From an uncultured Aquincola sp. (GTDB lineage: Bacteria > Pseudomonadota > Gammaproteobacteria > Burkholderiales > Burkholderiaceae): a DNA stretch of 7,575 nt. Position numbers and translations under genes: made by a program. The first letter of the stretch is position 1, and every line of letters starts with the position of its first letter. Below, piece by piece: positions 1 through 6,014 of the stretch. Below the pieces are notes generated by a model, which was not told where the DNA came from, searched no databases, and saw nothing but the letters and a program-made list of their open reading frames with translations. The stretch lies in the NCBI GenBank assembly GCA_937883885.1, contig CAKZXL010000274.1, positions 1 through 7,575 of the forward strand. Reading direction: 5' to 3'.

Positions 1-417
1 CAACTGCAACAGGCGCAGACCCAGCTCAGCAAGGATGGCGTGCCCTATCGCCTGGGCCGCGTCTCGCTCAACCTCAAGACCTTGGTCAGCGGCAACAGCC
101 TGACCCTGCCGACGCTCTCCGATCTGAAGAACAAGGGCAGCGCCGGCCTGTTCACCGATGTCGCGCTGGAATATCTGCCGGAGGTGGACGACGGACCCGA
201 CACCGCCCCGGCCGGCATCACCGTGCCGGACTTCAGCGACCTGACCGAAACCCTCGCCCGCCGCCTGGCCCGCGACCTGGGCCTGGAGCTGGAGGCGGCC
301 TACCAGAGTGTCGGCGACAGCGGCCAGCCGGTCGGCCAGGCCGTGCGCCAGTTGCCTGCCAAGGGTAGTGAAGTGGCGCTCGGCGAACGTGTACTGGTGG
401 TATTCACTCAAACCTGA
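1..417 (+). CDS. PASTA-domain protein, C-terminal part (5' end outside window)
   Basis: The frame is open from base 1 to a TGA at 415-417, giving 138 residues with no start visible, so this is the C-terminal part of a longer protein. The last ~65 residues read as one PASTA domain: a VPDFSDLT strand and turn, an amphipathic helix (ETLARRLARDLGLELE), then the QLPAKGSEVALGERVLVVF segment typical of PASTA ends. The preceding ~70 residues contain alternating hydrophobic strands (VSLNLKTLV, VALEYLPE) that I cannot assign to a family. PASTA domains are best known from extracellular parts of Ser/Thr kinases and penicillin-binding proteins, but nothing here resembles either. The next gene follows after 11 bases and ends in the same kind of domain, so the two are probably co-transcribed and related in function. 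The PASTA call is fairly safe; the function is unknown. Confidence 0.75.
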   Translation, partial: QLQQAQTQLSKDGVPYRLGRVSLNLKTLVSGNSLTLPTLSDLKNKGSAGLFTDVALEYLPEVDDGPDTAPAGITVPDFSDLTETLARRLARDLGLELEAAYQSVGDSGQPVGQAVRQLPAKGSEVALGERVLVVFTQT

Positions 418-428
418 AGGACAGCCCC

Positions 429-1088
429 ATGCCCACCATCAAGGAACTGGTCAGCGACGTCATGGCAGCGCCTATCGGCGAGCTTATCGCTGCCGTCGGC
501 CAAGGTGTTGCCGAGGCCCAGCAGGCGCTGGACCGTGGCTCGCTGGCGCAGATACTGGAGATCTACAGCCACGCCGACAGCGACGAACTCAAGCTGCTGC
601 AGCAAATCGGCTATCAGCCCACCTTTTACGCTCTGCCGGAAACCACCGGAGAGATTCAGGTTGCTCTCAGCCTCAGCGGACAGCAGACGCCCGCGGCCAC
701 CACGGCGCCAAAGCCGTTGCAGACTCTCTCGCTGGCTAGCCACCTGCGCACCAGCCTGCCGACCGCCCGCGTGTATGCCGCTCCGGTGAACGCCGACCTG
801 ACCAACCGCTACGGCTTTCAGGCCAACGCAGCGGCCAAGATTCAGTTCAAGATCGTACCCATACCAGCACCGGGCCAGGCCAGCGATATCCGTGTTGCCC
901 CCAATCTGACCGGCATGCAGCTGGCAGCGGCCGAGCAGCTCTGCGCCCAGCTGGATATCGGCCTGGAGGTCATCGACCAGCAGGGCAACCCGGTATCTGA
1001 CCCCGCCCCTGCCGGCAAGATCAGCGCGCAGCAGCCGCCGGCGGGCGACATCATGCTGGCGGGCTCGCTCATCCAGGTCGAGCTGTAA
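429..1088 (+). CDS. PASTA-domain protein of unknown function, complete
   Basis: Complete 219-residue protein. The ATG at 429 is preceded by AAGGA (417-421) at 7 bases, which supports this start. Residues about 1-35 form a predicted amphipathic helix (IGELIAAVGQGVAEAQQALD); there is no convincing signal peptide or membrane segment. Residues about 50-155 look strand-rich (FYALPETTGEIQVALSLSG, then AAAKIQFKIVPIP) with a low-complexity Thr/Ala/Pro linker near 76-85. I do not recognise this module. The last ~65 residues are a PASTA-like domain: VAPNLTGMQLAAAEQLCAQL, then QQPPAGDIMLAGSLIQVEL. The upstream gene shares the plan of a strand-rich module followed by one C-terminal PASTA domain, which suggests paralogous or partner proteins. 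With no export signal the protein is predicted to be cytoplasmic, unusual for PASTA proteins. I do not assign a function. Confidence 0.8.
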   Translation: MPTIKELVSDVMAAPIGELIAAVGQGVAEAQQALDRGSLAQILEIYSHADSDELKLLQQIGYQPTFYALPETTGEIQVALSLSGQQTPAATTAPKPLQTLSLASHLRTSLPTARVYAAPVNADLTNRYGFQANAAAKIQFKIVPIPAPGQASDIRVAPNLTGMQLAAAEQLCAQLDIGLEVIDQQGNPVSDPAPAGKISAQQPPAGDIMLAGSLIQVEL

Positions 1089-1095
1089 GTGACCG

Positions 1096-1101
1096 AGGAG
1101 G
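1096..1101 (+). promoter_or_regulatory. Ribosome binding site of an interrupted third gene
   Basis: AGGAGG lies 8 bases before the ATG at 1110-1112, and 7 bases after the stop of the preceding PASTA gene. Such a good site and spacing imply that a third gene of the same operon began here. The frame now closes after 11 codons. Confidence 0.6.
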
Positions 1102-1102
1102 C

Positions 1103-1110
1103 ATAAAAAA
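1103..1110 (-). other. Probable attachment core (attR side) of a Tn4371-type ICE
   Basis: The minus strand reads TTTTTTAT here, matching the TTTTTYAT consensus that I recall for Tn4371-family integration (Y = T). It lies beyond the last trb-linked gene, where the right end of such elements is expected, and exactly between a host-like operon and ICE sequence. The flanking host operon looks broken at this point. The partner copy at the integrase end is outside the window, so the direct repeat cannot be shown. Confidence 0.6.
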
Positions 1111-1145
1111 TGTCGCCTGTCAAGCATTCTCTCCTGAGAGGCTAA
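1110..1145 (+). pseudogene. Start of a third host gene, cut by the ICE junction
   Basis: ATG at 1110 opens an 11-codon frame (MSPVKHSLLRG) that ends at TAA 1143-1145. It is preceded by a near-ideal AGGAGG site. The most economical reading is that the ribosome binding site belongs to a host gene following the two PASTA genes, and that the codons after the ATG come from the inserted element rather than from the original gene. The A of the ATG is the last base of the proposed 8-base attachment core, so the original start may have used the same ATG or one close by. The rest of the host gene would lie beyond the far end of the element, outside this window. A genuine 11-residue leader peptide is an alternative I cannot exclude. 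Confidence 0.45.
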
Positions 1146-1387
1146 ACGTCTAAGTCTATATCAGGCAAGGATTTTGACTTCTCGGCCAGCCTCACGGGCA
1201 GTCCTGCTCTGACAGGCTGGGAGCCACATAAGAGCAACGCGGTTGCGGGTCTCGGCGTAGCCGAGCGAGCATCCGGCAATCTCCGTGCAAATGATATGAC
1301 AAGGCCCCCGCAAGCCATAGCCCAGAAACGCGAAAGCGCAGGCCAACGGCCTGCGCTTTCGTGAGTCGCCGCCGATGTGGCGCACGT
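1111..1387. other. Terminal region of the ICE, mostly non-coding
   Basis: Between the junction and the DUF2274 gene there is no confidently coding sequence. It contains a 5-bp inverted repeat CTCTC-ct-GAGAG (1129-1140), a 6-bp one, CTCGGC-gta-GCCGAG (1251-1265), and the long stem-loop at 1331-1361. A GTG-initiated 74-codon frame on the minus strand (1161-1385) is open through it, but it has no clear ribosome binding site and runs through the stem-loop, so I do not call it a gene. The short inverted repeats near the end could be recombinase or accessory-factor sites, but that is conjecture. Confidence 0.5.
1331..1361. terminator. Perfect 14-bp stem-loop, candidate trb operon terminator
   Basis: Arms CGAAAGCGCAGGCC (1331-1344) and GGCCTGCGCTTTCG (1348-1361) are exact reverse complements around a 3-base loop, AAC. 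It starts 26 bases downstream of the stop of the last trb-linked gene, where a transcript end is expected. On the minus strand it is followed by CGTTTCTGGG, only a weak U-run, and on the plus strand by no U-run, so it is not a textbook intrinsic terminator. It may act with Rho, as a bidirectional barrier between convergent operons, or as a 3'-end RNA-stabilising structure. Confidence 0.45.
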
Positions 1388-1645
1388 CTATGTAGGCGAC
1401 ACATCCCGCCGGGGCGCTGGCGGCGCTTTCGCCGTCGTCCCTTTCCTGAACGCTCGATCCCTAACCATGAACGCCTCCAGCATATGCGGGATCAGCGTCA
1501 CCGCATCGACCGGCTCGCCGTAGGTCTGCGCATGCAGCTCGGCGTAGCGGTCGAGGTCGGCCTTCAGGCTGGCCGGACACGCAAAGGTCAGCTTGACGGT
1601 CTCGTTCCTGGGCAGCGGGCCGAGCCGCAGCTTGTTCGTGCTCAT
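1388..1645 (-). CDS. DUF2274-type small protein, ribbon-helix-helix-like, end of trb operon
   Basis: 85 residues from ATG at 1645 to TAG at 1388-1390. The start is supported by AGGGGA about 9 bases upstream, inside trbI, and by an ATGA overlap with the trbI stop, so translation is probably coupled. A small DUF2274 protein commonly follows trbI in Tn4371-like and related ICEs. Residues about 16-24 form a short strand (TVKLTFACP), followed by a helix (SLKADLDRYAELHAQTY, 26-42) and a second helix (TLIPHMLEAFMVRDRAFRK, 50-68). This strand-helix-helix layout resembles the CopG/Arc ribbon-helix-helix fold. I infer possible DNA binding, perhaps regulation of transfer genes, but know of no experiment. 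The tail is basic and proline-rich and probably disordered. Longer versions of this frame reaching into trbI are shadows. Confidence 0.85.
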   Translation of the reverse strand: MSTNKLRLGPLPRNETVKLTFACPASLKADLDRYAELHAQTYGEPVDAVTLIPHMLEAFMVRDRAFRKGTTAKAPPAPRRDVSPT

Positions 1646-2940
1646 CGTGATGATCCCCTGTTGAAGAACAGCGGCTGGTACGGCCGCAGCACCAGATCCC
1701 GGTTGACGATGACGCGCACCGGCAGGCCGGGGCGGCTGGTCAGCGTGGGCTGGATGTTCATGTTGCGCCGGGTTACTTCCTGGCCAACTTGATTGATCGT
1801 GTCCTGCGCGCTGTCGCGGCCAGCGATGATGACGCGGTTGCCGTCCTGGCGGTTCTCGGGCGCGGCGAGTTCGGCGCCGACGCCGAGCAGCGTGGTCAGC
1901 ACCGCGCCGGCGAAGATGCGGTCCCAATGCCAATCGACACCATCCTCCAGGCCCGCGTAGCCGGCCGGGTCGGTGCCGGCCAGGTTGTCGAGCTGGAACG
2001 AGGATGTGTCCGGCAGAATCACGCGGTTCCACATCACCTGCACGCGGGTCTGCCCGTAGCTCACCTGGCTGTTGTAGCGGCCGAGGATGCGCGAGCCCTG
2101 CGGGATCAGCAGATGATTGCCGGTGGCCGTGTCGTAGACCGGCTCCGTCACCGTGGCGATCACGTCGCCCGGCAGGTCGGAGTTGATACCTGTCACCAGC
2201 GCGGCAGCGATCACCGTGCCGGCCATCACCTGGTACGGCGAGGCAGGCAGTTGCAGGTTGCCGGAATTACGGGTTTCCGTGGAACCGGCTTGCAGGAAAG
2301 CCTCTTTCTGGTCCTGCCGATTCTGCACGGCGGTGGGATCGAGCGGCTGCGCTACTGTTGAAGCCGGCCCGGCAGCCAGCGGATCGAACCCCGCCAGCCC
2401 GGTCAGTGGTGGCGCTCCCGCCGGAGTCTGAGTGGGAGCGGCCACGGCGGCACGCTGTCCGCCCGTGCTGAAGAACACGGACGAAGCCGCCGCTTCCTCG
2501 GCTTCCTTGAGCCGCGCCAGGCGCTCGGCCTCGGCCGGGTCATGGCCGGGTTGTGTATAACCCTGCGCCTGCTGCTCGGCGCGCAGCATCGGCCCGCCGA
2601 GGTCGCCGGGCAATGGCTCGCCCAGCACGGGCACCTCCGGTGGCAAGGGCGGCGGCAGTTGCGAATAGTCGGCGGGCAAGCGGGCCAGCTCTTCGGAGGG
2701 CGAGACGCGATCGACGTTGTACAGCTCGGCCGGCTCGCTCCCGCCCCGGCGCTGCGGCGCTTGCAGCGACCAGAGCGTCGCGCCCAACACGGCGGTGGCC
2801 ACGCCGCCAGCGAGCACCGCCAGCACGCGCCGGTTCAGGCGTGTGACCGGGCGCGGCTGCGCGCGCAGCGCGACCTGCTCCGGCGCCACCTTGGGCGGGG
2901 CGTCGGGCGCCGGACGGCCGGAAGCAGTGTCCTGGTCCAT
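1642..2940 (-). CDS. trbI: TrbI, VirB10-like type IV secretion core protein
   Basis: 432 residues, a normal length for TrbI. VirB10-type proteins span from inner to outer membrane and connect the energy-supplying part of the conjugation channel to its outer core. Residues 1-36 are a short cytoplasmic tail and 37-59 one membrane helix (VLAVLAGGVATAVLGATLW). Residues 95-115 are a proline-rich periplasmic stretch, followed by an Ala/Gln/Glu-rich linker to about 215. The conserved C-terminal domain starts near 233: SPYQVMAGTVIAAALVTGIN (234-253), LIPQGSRILGRY (278-289), and DLVLRPYQPLFF near the end, all typical of the family. The ATG at 2940 follows the trbG stop by 2 bases and has GGAGGAA upstream; a longer in-frame extension lies wholly over trbG and is rejected. 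The stop overlaps the next start as ATGA. Confidence 0.95.
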   Translation of the reverse strand: MDQDTASGRPAPDAPPKVAPEQVALRAQPRPVTRLNRRVLAVLAGGVATAVLGATLWSLQAPQRRGGSEPAELYNVDRVSPSEELARLPADYSQLPPPLPPEVPVLGEPLPGDLGGPMLRAEQQAQGYTQPGHDPAEAERLARLKEAEEAAASSVFFSTGGQRAAVAAPTQTPAGAPPLTGLAGFDPLAAGPASTVAQPLDPTAVQNRQDQKEAFLQAGSTETRNSGNLQLPASPYQVMAGTVIAAALVTGINSDLPGDVIATVTEPVYDTATGNHLLIPQGSRILGRYNSQVSYGQTRVQVMWNRVILPDTSSFQLDNLAGTDPAGYAGLEDGVDWHWDRIFAGAVLTTLLGVGAELAAPENRQDGNRVIIAGRDSAQDTINQVGQEVTRRNMNIQPTLTSRPGLPVRVIVNRDLVLRPYQPLFFNRGSSR

Positions 2941-2942
2941 GC

Positions 2943-3929
2943 TCAGTTCCTCCGTGTGCCGTCGGTCCGCTCGATGCGCACCACGTCGCCCCGGTCCCCG
3001 CCCAGCCGCAGTTCGGCCGCGCCGAACAGCCGGTCCACGATGTAGTACGGCGCGCGGAAGCGGTAATTCACCAGTTGGCCATCGCCCTGCGCGCCGATCA
3101 CGAACAGCGGCGGCAACTCGCCCTGGGCGATGCCGGCCGGAAACTGGATGTAGACCTTCTCCGTGTCGTCGAAGACGCGCAGCGGCTTCCACGGCGGATT
3201 GCTGCCGCTGATCGCGTAGCGGAAGCGGATGTTCTCCAGCATCAGGCCGGTATCGAGCGGCGCCGCTGTCTGCGCCGCCTGCGCCTGACGCTGCAAGGCC
3301 AGCATGCGGTCGCGCGGATAATCCCAGGACACCGACGCCATCCATGCGCGCTCTGTCGAGGTCAGCTCAATTAGATAGGTGCGGCGGCTGGTGGTGATGA
3401 CCAGATTGGTTTTGAGGCCGGAGCGGATCGGTTTCACCAGCACGTTAACGCGCAACTCGTCACCGCCGCCGCTCGACGTGTCGCCGACGATCCAGCGCAC
3501 CGTATCGCCGGCGGCGACCGTCACCAGTTCCTCGCCGGGCTGGAGGGTAATCACCGTGACCCGCTCGGGACTCGTATAGACCTGGTACAGCGCGCCGTCG
3601 GTAAACGGCCAGACCTGAATCGCATTGATGTAGCCTTCGCGCGTGGGCGCCATGCGCGCTTCCTCGTTGGCGCGGGATACGCGCATGCGCTCGTCCTCCG
3701 GCTCGGGTGTCGCCTGCGTTTCCGCGATGCCGGGCAGCGGCATCAACTGTCCCGGTAGCGGCAAGGGTTCCGGCACCGCAACCACCTCCATCGGCAAAGG
3801 CGGTTCGGGCAAGGGTTGCGCCTGCACCGGCTCGTCGAGCGTGATGCTCGGTGGCTTGCGCGGCGTAGCGCAGCCCGACACGGCGATGGCGACCAATGCA
3901 ACAGCGAAAAAGTGGAAAGACGGTTTCAT
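2943..3929 (-). CDS. trbG: TrbG, VirB9-like lipoprotein of the conjugation channel
   Basis: 328 residues. TrbG/VirB9 is a periplasmic partner of TrbI in the outer-membrane core complex of the conjugative type IV secretion system. Residues 1-20 form a signal with a lipobox (VSGC, Cys20), so the mature protein is predicted to be a lipoprotein. Residues 30-75 are proline/glutamate-rich. The N-terminal domain follows (INAIQVWPFTDGALYQVYTS, 101-120; LQPGEELVTVAAGDTVRW, 129-146). The C-terminal beta domain contains WKPLRVFDDTEKVYIQFP (247-264) and LPPLFVIG through FRAPYYIVDRLF (272-302), which are family hallmarks. GGAGG about 7 bases upstream supports the ATG at 3929, which overlaps the trbF stop as ATGA. 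Some VirB9 homologues are not lipoproteins, so lipidation rests on the lipobox alone. Confidence 0.95.
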   Translation of the reverse strand: MKPSFHFFAVALVAIAVSGCATPRKPPSITLDEPVQAQPLPEPPLPMEVVAVPEPLPLPGQLMPLPGIAETQATPEPEDERMRVSRANEEARMAPTREGYINAIQVWPFTDGALYQVYTSPERVTVITLQPGEELVTVAAGDTVRWIVGDTSSGGGDELRVNVLVKPIRSGLKTNLVITTSRRTYLIELTSTERAWMASVSWDYPRDRMLALQRQAQAAQTAAPLDTGLMLENIRFRYAISGSNPPWKPLRVFDDTEKVYIQFPAGIAQGELPPLFVIGAQGDGQLVNYRFRAPYYIVDRLFGAAELRLGGDRGDVVRIERTDGTRRN

Positions 3930-4630
3930 GGCCTGCCTCCTTCGGTTGAGTCGAGTTCACGGCTCCACGACAGGCCGTTGACGTAGATGCCCAATGGATT
4001 GCGGCGCAGCCGCTCCTCGGTGCGCGGCGTTTGCATCACGATGGAGACCACCGCCGTCCAGCGCTCCAGCCCTGCCGCCGCGCCGTTGACGTAGCGGCGC
4101 TCCGTCCACCGCACCTGGAACGACGCATCGCTCGCACGCACGACGCTGTTGATCTGCACCGTCACCGTTTCCCGTCCGATCCGTGCGAAGGGGTCGTTGG
4201 CGCGTGCGTGCTCGTTGAGTACGGCCGCACCGCGGTCGGTGGTGTAGTCGTAGGCGTCCAGCCAGTTCTGGCGTACGACGATGGGGTCGATGGACAGCGA
4301 GCGCACCAGCGTGACGAAGCGCGCCAAATGGTGGGCGATCTGCGCATCGTTGGGCCGGTACGGCGTGGCCGCTTCGCCGACGGCGCGCACCTGCCCGCCG
4401 TGCTCCACCTCCACCACATAGGGCGTGACGATGGACTGCGCCGAGCGCCAGACAAGGCCGGCGGCCATCAGCAGCGCCAGCACCAGGCAGCCGAAGGCCA
4501 TCAGCCGCCAGTTCTTGGCCTGTGTACGGGCCGAACCAATGCGCTCGTCCCATACCTGTTCGGCGGCCTGGTACGGCGTCACCGGTTGCGGTGTGTCGGC
4601 GTAGCGCACCTGCGGTCGTTTGAATCGCAT
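3926..4630 (-). CDS. trbF: TrbF, VirB8-like inner-membrane assembly factor
   Basis: 234 residues, the usual length for TrbF. VirB8-like proteins sit in the inner membrane with a large periplasmic domain and help nucleate assembly of the secretion channel. A 41-residue cytoplasmic part with the typical TPYQAAEQVWDERIGSA motif (18-34) is followed by one membrane helix, about 42-60 (RLMAFGCLVLALLMAAGLV). The periplasmic domain contains HHLARFVTLVRSLSIDPIVV, ANDPFARIGRETVTVQINSV and RTEERLRRNPLGIYVNGLSW, all characteristic of the family. AAGGAGA sits about 9 bases before the ATG at 4630, and 12 bases separate it from the trbL stop. The stop overlaps the trbG start as ATGA. A 493-residue frame overlapping this gene in another phase is a high-GC shadow. 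Confidence 0.95.
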   Translation of the reverse strand: MRFKRPQVRYADTPQPVTPYQAAEQVWDERIGSARTQAKNWRLMAFGCLVLALLMAAGLVWRSAQSIVTPYVVEVEHGGQVRAVGEAATPYRPNDAQIAHHLARFVTLVRSLSIDPIVVRQNWLDAYDYTTDRGAAVLNEHARANDPFARIGRETVTVQINSVVRASDASFQVRWTERRYVNGAAAGLERWTAVVSIVMQTPRTEERLRRNPLGIYVNGLSWSRELDSTEGGRP

Positions 4631-4642
4631 GGCAGGTTCTCC

Positions 4643-6004
4643 TTATGAGTTCGATGGATCGCGCAGGCTGGGGCCGCTGCCCGCGCCGCCGCCGTCGCCA
4701 CCGCGTAGCGTGTGCGCGACGGTGGTGGCGGCATGGGAAATCTGCTGGCGGCGTTGCAGGCGCCTCGCCCACGCAGGTTGTCCGGTGTTGGCAGGCGCGC
4801 CTTCCGCGCCGCCCTGAGCGGTCGAGCCGGTAGCAGCGCTGCCTGTGGAAACATCGGGATTGATGGCGGCAGCGGTGCGCGTTTGCAGCGAACGCGCACC
4901 GGCAGACACGCGCTGTCCGACCGACTGCGCGCCGGTACGGGCGACATTGCCCAGACCGGCCGCTGCGCCTCGGAGGCCACCGCCGGCACCGGCGGAACCT
5001 GCCTGGAAAGCCGACCGCGCGCTGCTGGCGGTCGATGCCATCGAACGTGCGCCGCCGACAGCCATGCGGGCCGCACCCGGTGCCATGCGTGCGCCGGCCA
5101 CAACGGCACCGCCGACGCCGGTCGCTGCCGCACCCACGGCAACCGCCGTACCGGCCGCGCCGAGCGTGGCGCCCGCCATCGCCCCGGCGCCGAGCTGCGG
5201 CGAACCGGACACCAGGCCAGTCGCGATACCCGGTCCGAAGATCCCCAGGGCCAGCAGCGCCAGCGACGCCAGCATGATGACCAGCGCGTGGTCGATGGAC
5301 GGTTCGGCCGGCGCGGTCTGGAACTCGGCGAATAGGCCCGTGCCGATACCGACGATCACCGCCAGCACCAGCACTTTGACGCCCGAGGCCACGACATTCC
5401 CCAGCACCTTTTCGGCCAGGAACGCGGTCTTGTTCCACAAGGCGAACGGCACCAGCACGAAGCCGGCGAGCGTGGTCAACTTGAACTCGATCAGCGTGAT
5501 GAAAAGCTGGATCGCCAGGATGAAGAAGCTGAGGATCACCACCAGCCAGGCGAGGAACAGCACGGTGATGACATCGAGGTTGGTGAACACACTGGGAAAG
5601 CCGGTCATGTCGCCGATCTGTTCCATGATCGGCGCGGCGGCGTCGATGCCGGTCTTGGCCAACCGCCCCGGTTGCAGGAACTCGGCCTGCGTCAGCGTCG
5701 AGCCGGAAGCGGTCAGCCCCAGCCCCGCGAAGGAACGGAACACGATGCTGGCCAGCCAGTTGAAGTTGCCGATGATGTAAGCGAACACGCCAACGTAGAG
5801 CACCTTGCGGATCAGCCGGGCGATCACGTCATCGCCCTGGCCGGTGGCATGACTCATCGCCCAGTACAGGCCCGCGATGGTGATGTCGATCACGATCAAC
5901 GTGGCAGTGAGGAACGCGACCTCGCCACCCAGCAACCCGAAACCCGAGTCGATGTAGTTGGCGAAGACGATCAGGAAGCGGTCGATCACCGCCACGTCAT
6001 TCAT
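4643..6004 (-). CDS. trbL: TrbL, VirB6-like polytopic inner-membrane channel protein
   Basis: 453 residues. TrbL/VirB6 is the multi-spanning inner-membrane component thought to pass substrate into the periplasmic part of the conjugation channel. Hydrophobic segments fall near residues 30-50, 67-90, 144-172, 175-190, 207-226 and 240-263, giving five or six membrane spans. Family-typical stretches are GLYWAM (45-50), the paired helices around IELTTL-type sequence LIEFKLTTLAGFVLVPFALW (171-190), and KVLGNVVASGVKVLVLAVI (199-217). From about 271 the protein becomes an Ala/Gly/Ser/Arg-rich low-complexity tail to the end, common in TrbL but variable in length. The ATG at 6004 lies 10 bases after the trbJ stop; the stop is TAA at 4643-4645. 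No other gene fits between trbJ and trbL. Confidence 0.95.
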   Translation of the reverse strand: MNDVAVIDRFLIVFANYIDSGFGLLGGEVAFLTATLIVIDITIAGLYWAMSHATGQGDDVIARLIRKVLYVGVFAYIIGNFNWLASIVFRSFAGLGLTASGSTLTQAEFLQPGRLAKTGIDAAAPIMEQIGDMTGFPSVFTNLDVITVLFLAWLVVILSFFILAIQLFITLIEFKLTTLAGFVLVPFALWNKTAFLAEKVLGNVVASGVKVLVLAVIVGIGTGLFAEFQTAPAEPSIDHALVIMLASLALLALGIFGPGIATGLVSGSPQLGAGAMAGATLGAAGTAVAVGAAATGVGGAVVAGARMAPGAARMAVGGARSMASTASSARSAFQAGSAGAGGGLRGAAAGLGNVARTGAQSVGQRVSAGARSLQTRTAAAINPDVSTGSAATGSTAQGGAEGAPANTGQPAWARRLQRRQQISHAATTVAHTLRGGDGGGAGSGPSLRDPSNS

Positions 6005-6014
6005 GGCCTGTTCC

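Noticed and set aside
1101..1123. TTGACA on the minus strand (1118-1123) as a -35 box reading from the ICE end into the host
   Set aside because: At 16 to 18 bases spacing the sequence is CTCCTC-like, with no -10 box; the T-rich run is far too close.
408..1127. 239-codon minus-strand frame opposite the complete PASTA gene
   Set aside because: The plus-strand gene has a ribosome binding site, a recognisable C-terminal domain and operon context; the antisense frame has none.
2941..3345. Longer start for trbI extending about 135 codons into trbG
   Set aside because: It would lie wholly over trbG; the ATG at 2940 has a good ribosome binding site and gives the normal TrbI N-terminus.
3957..5438. 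493-codon open frame on the minus strand across trbF and trbL
   Set aside because: It overlaps two clear trb genes in a different phase and encodes Arg/Gly/Cys-rich sequence typical of a high-GC shadow frame.
4845..5780. 311-codon plus-strand frame opposite trbL
   Set aside because: Pro/Ala/Arg/Ser-rich translation antisense to the low-complexity part of trbL; no ribosome binding site or family resemblance.
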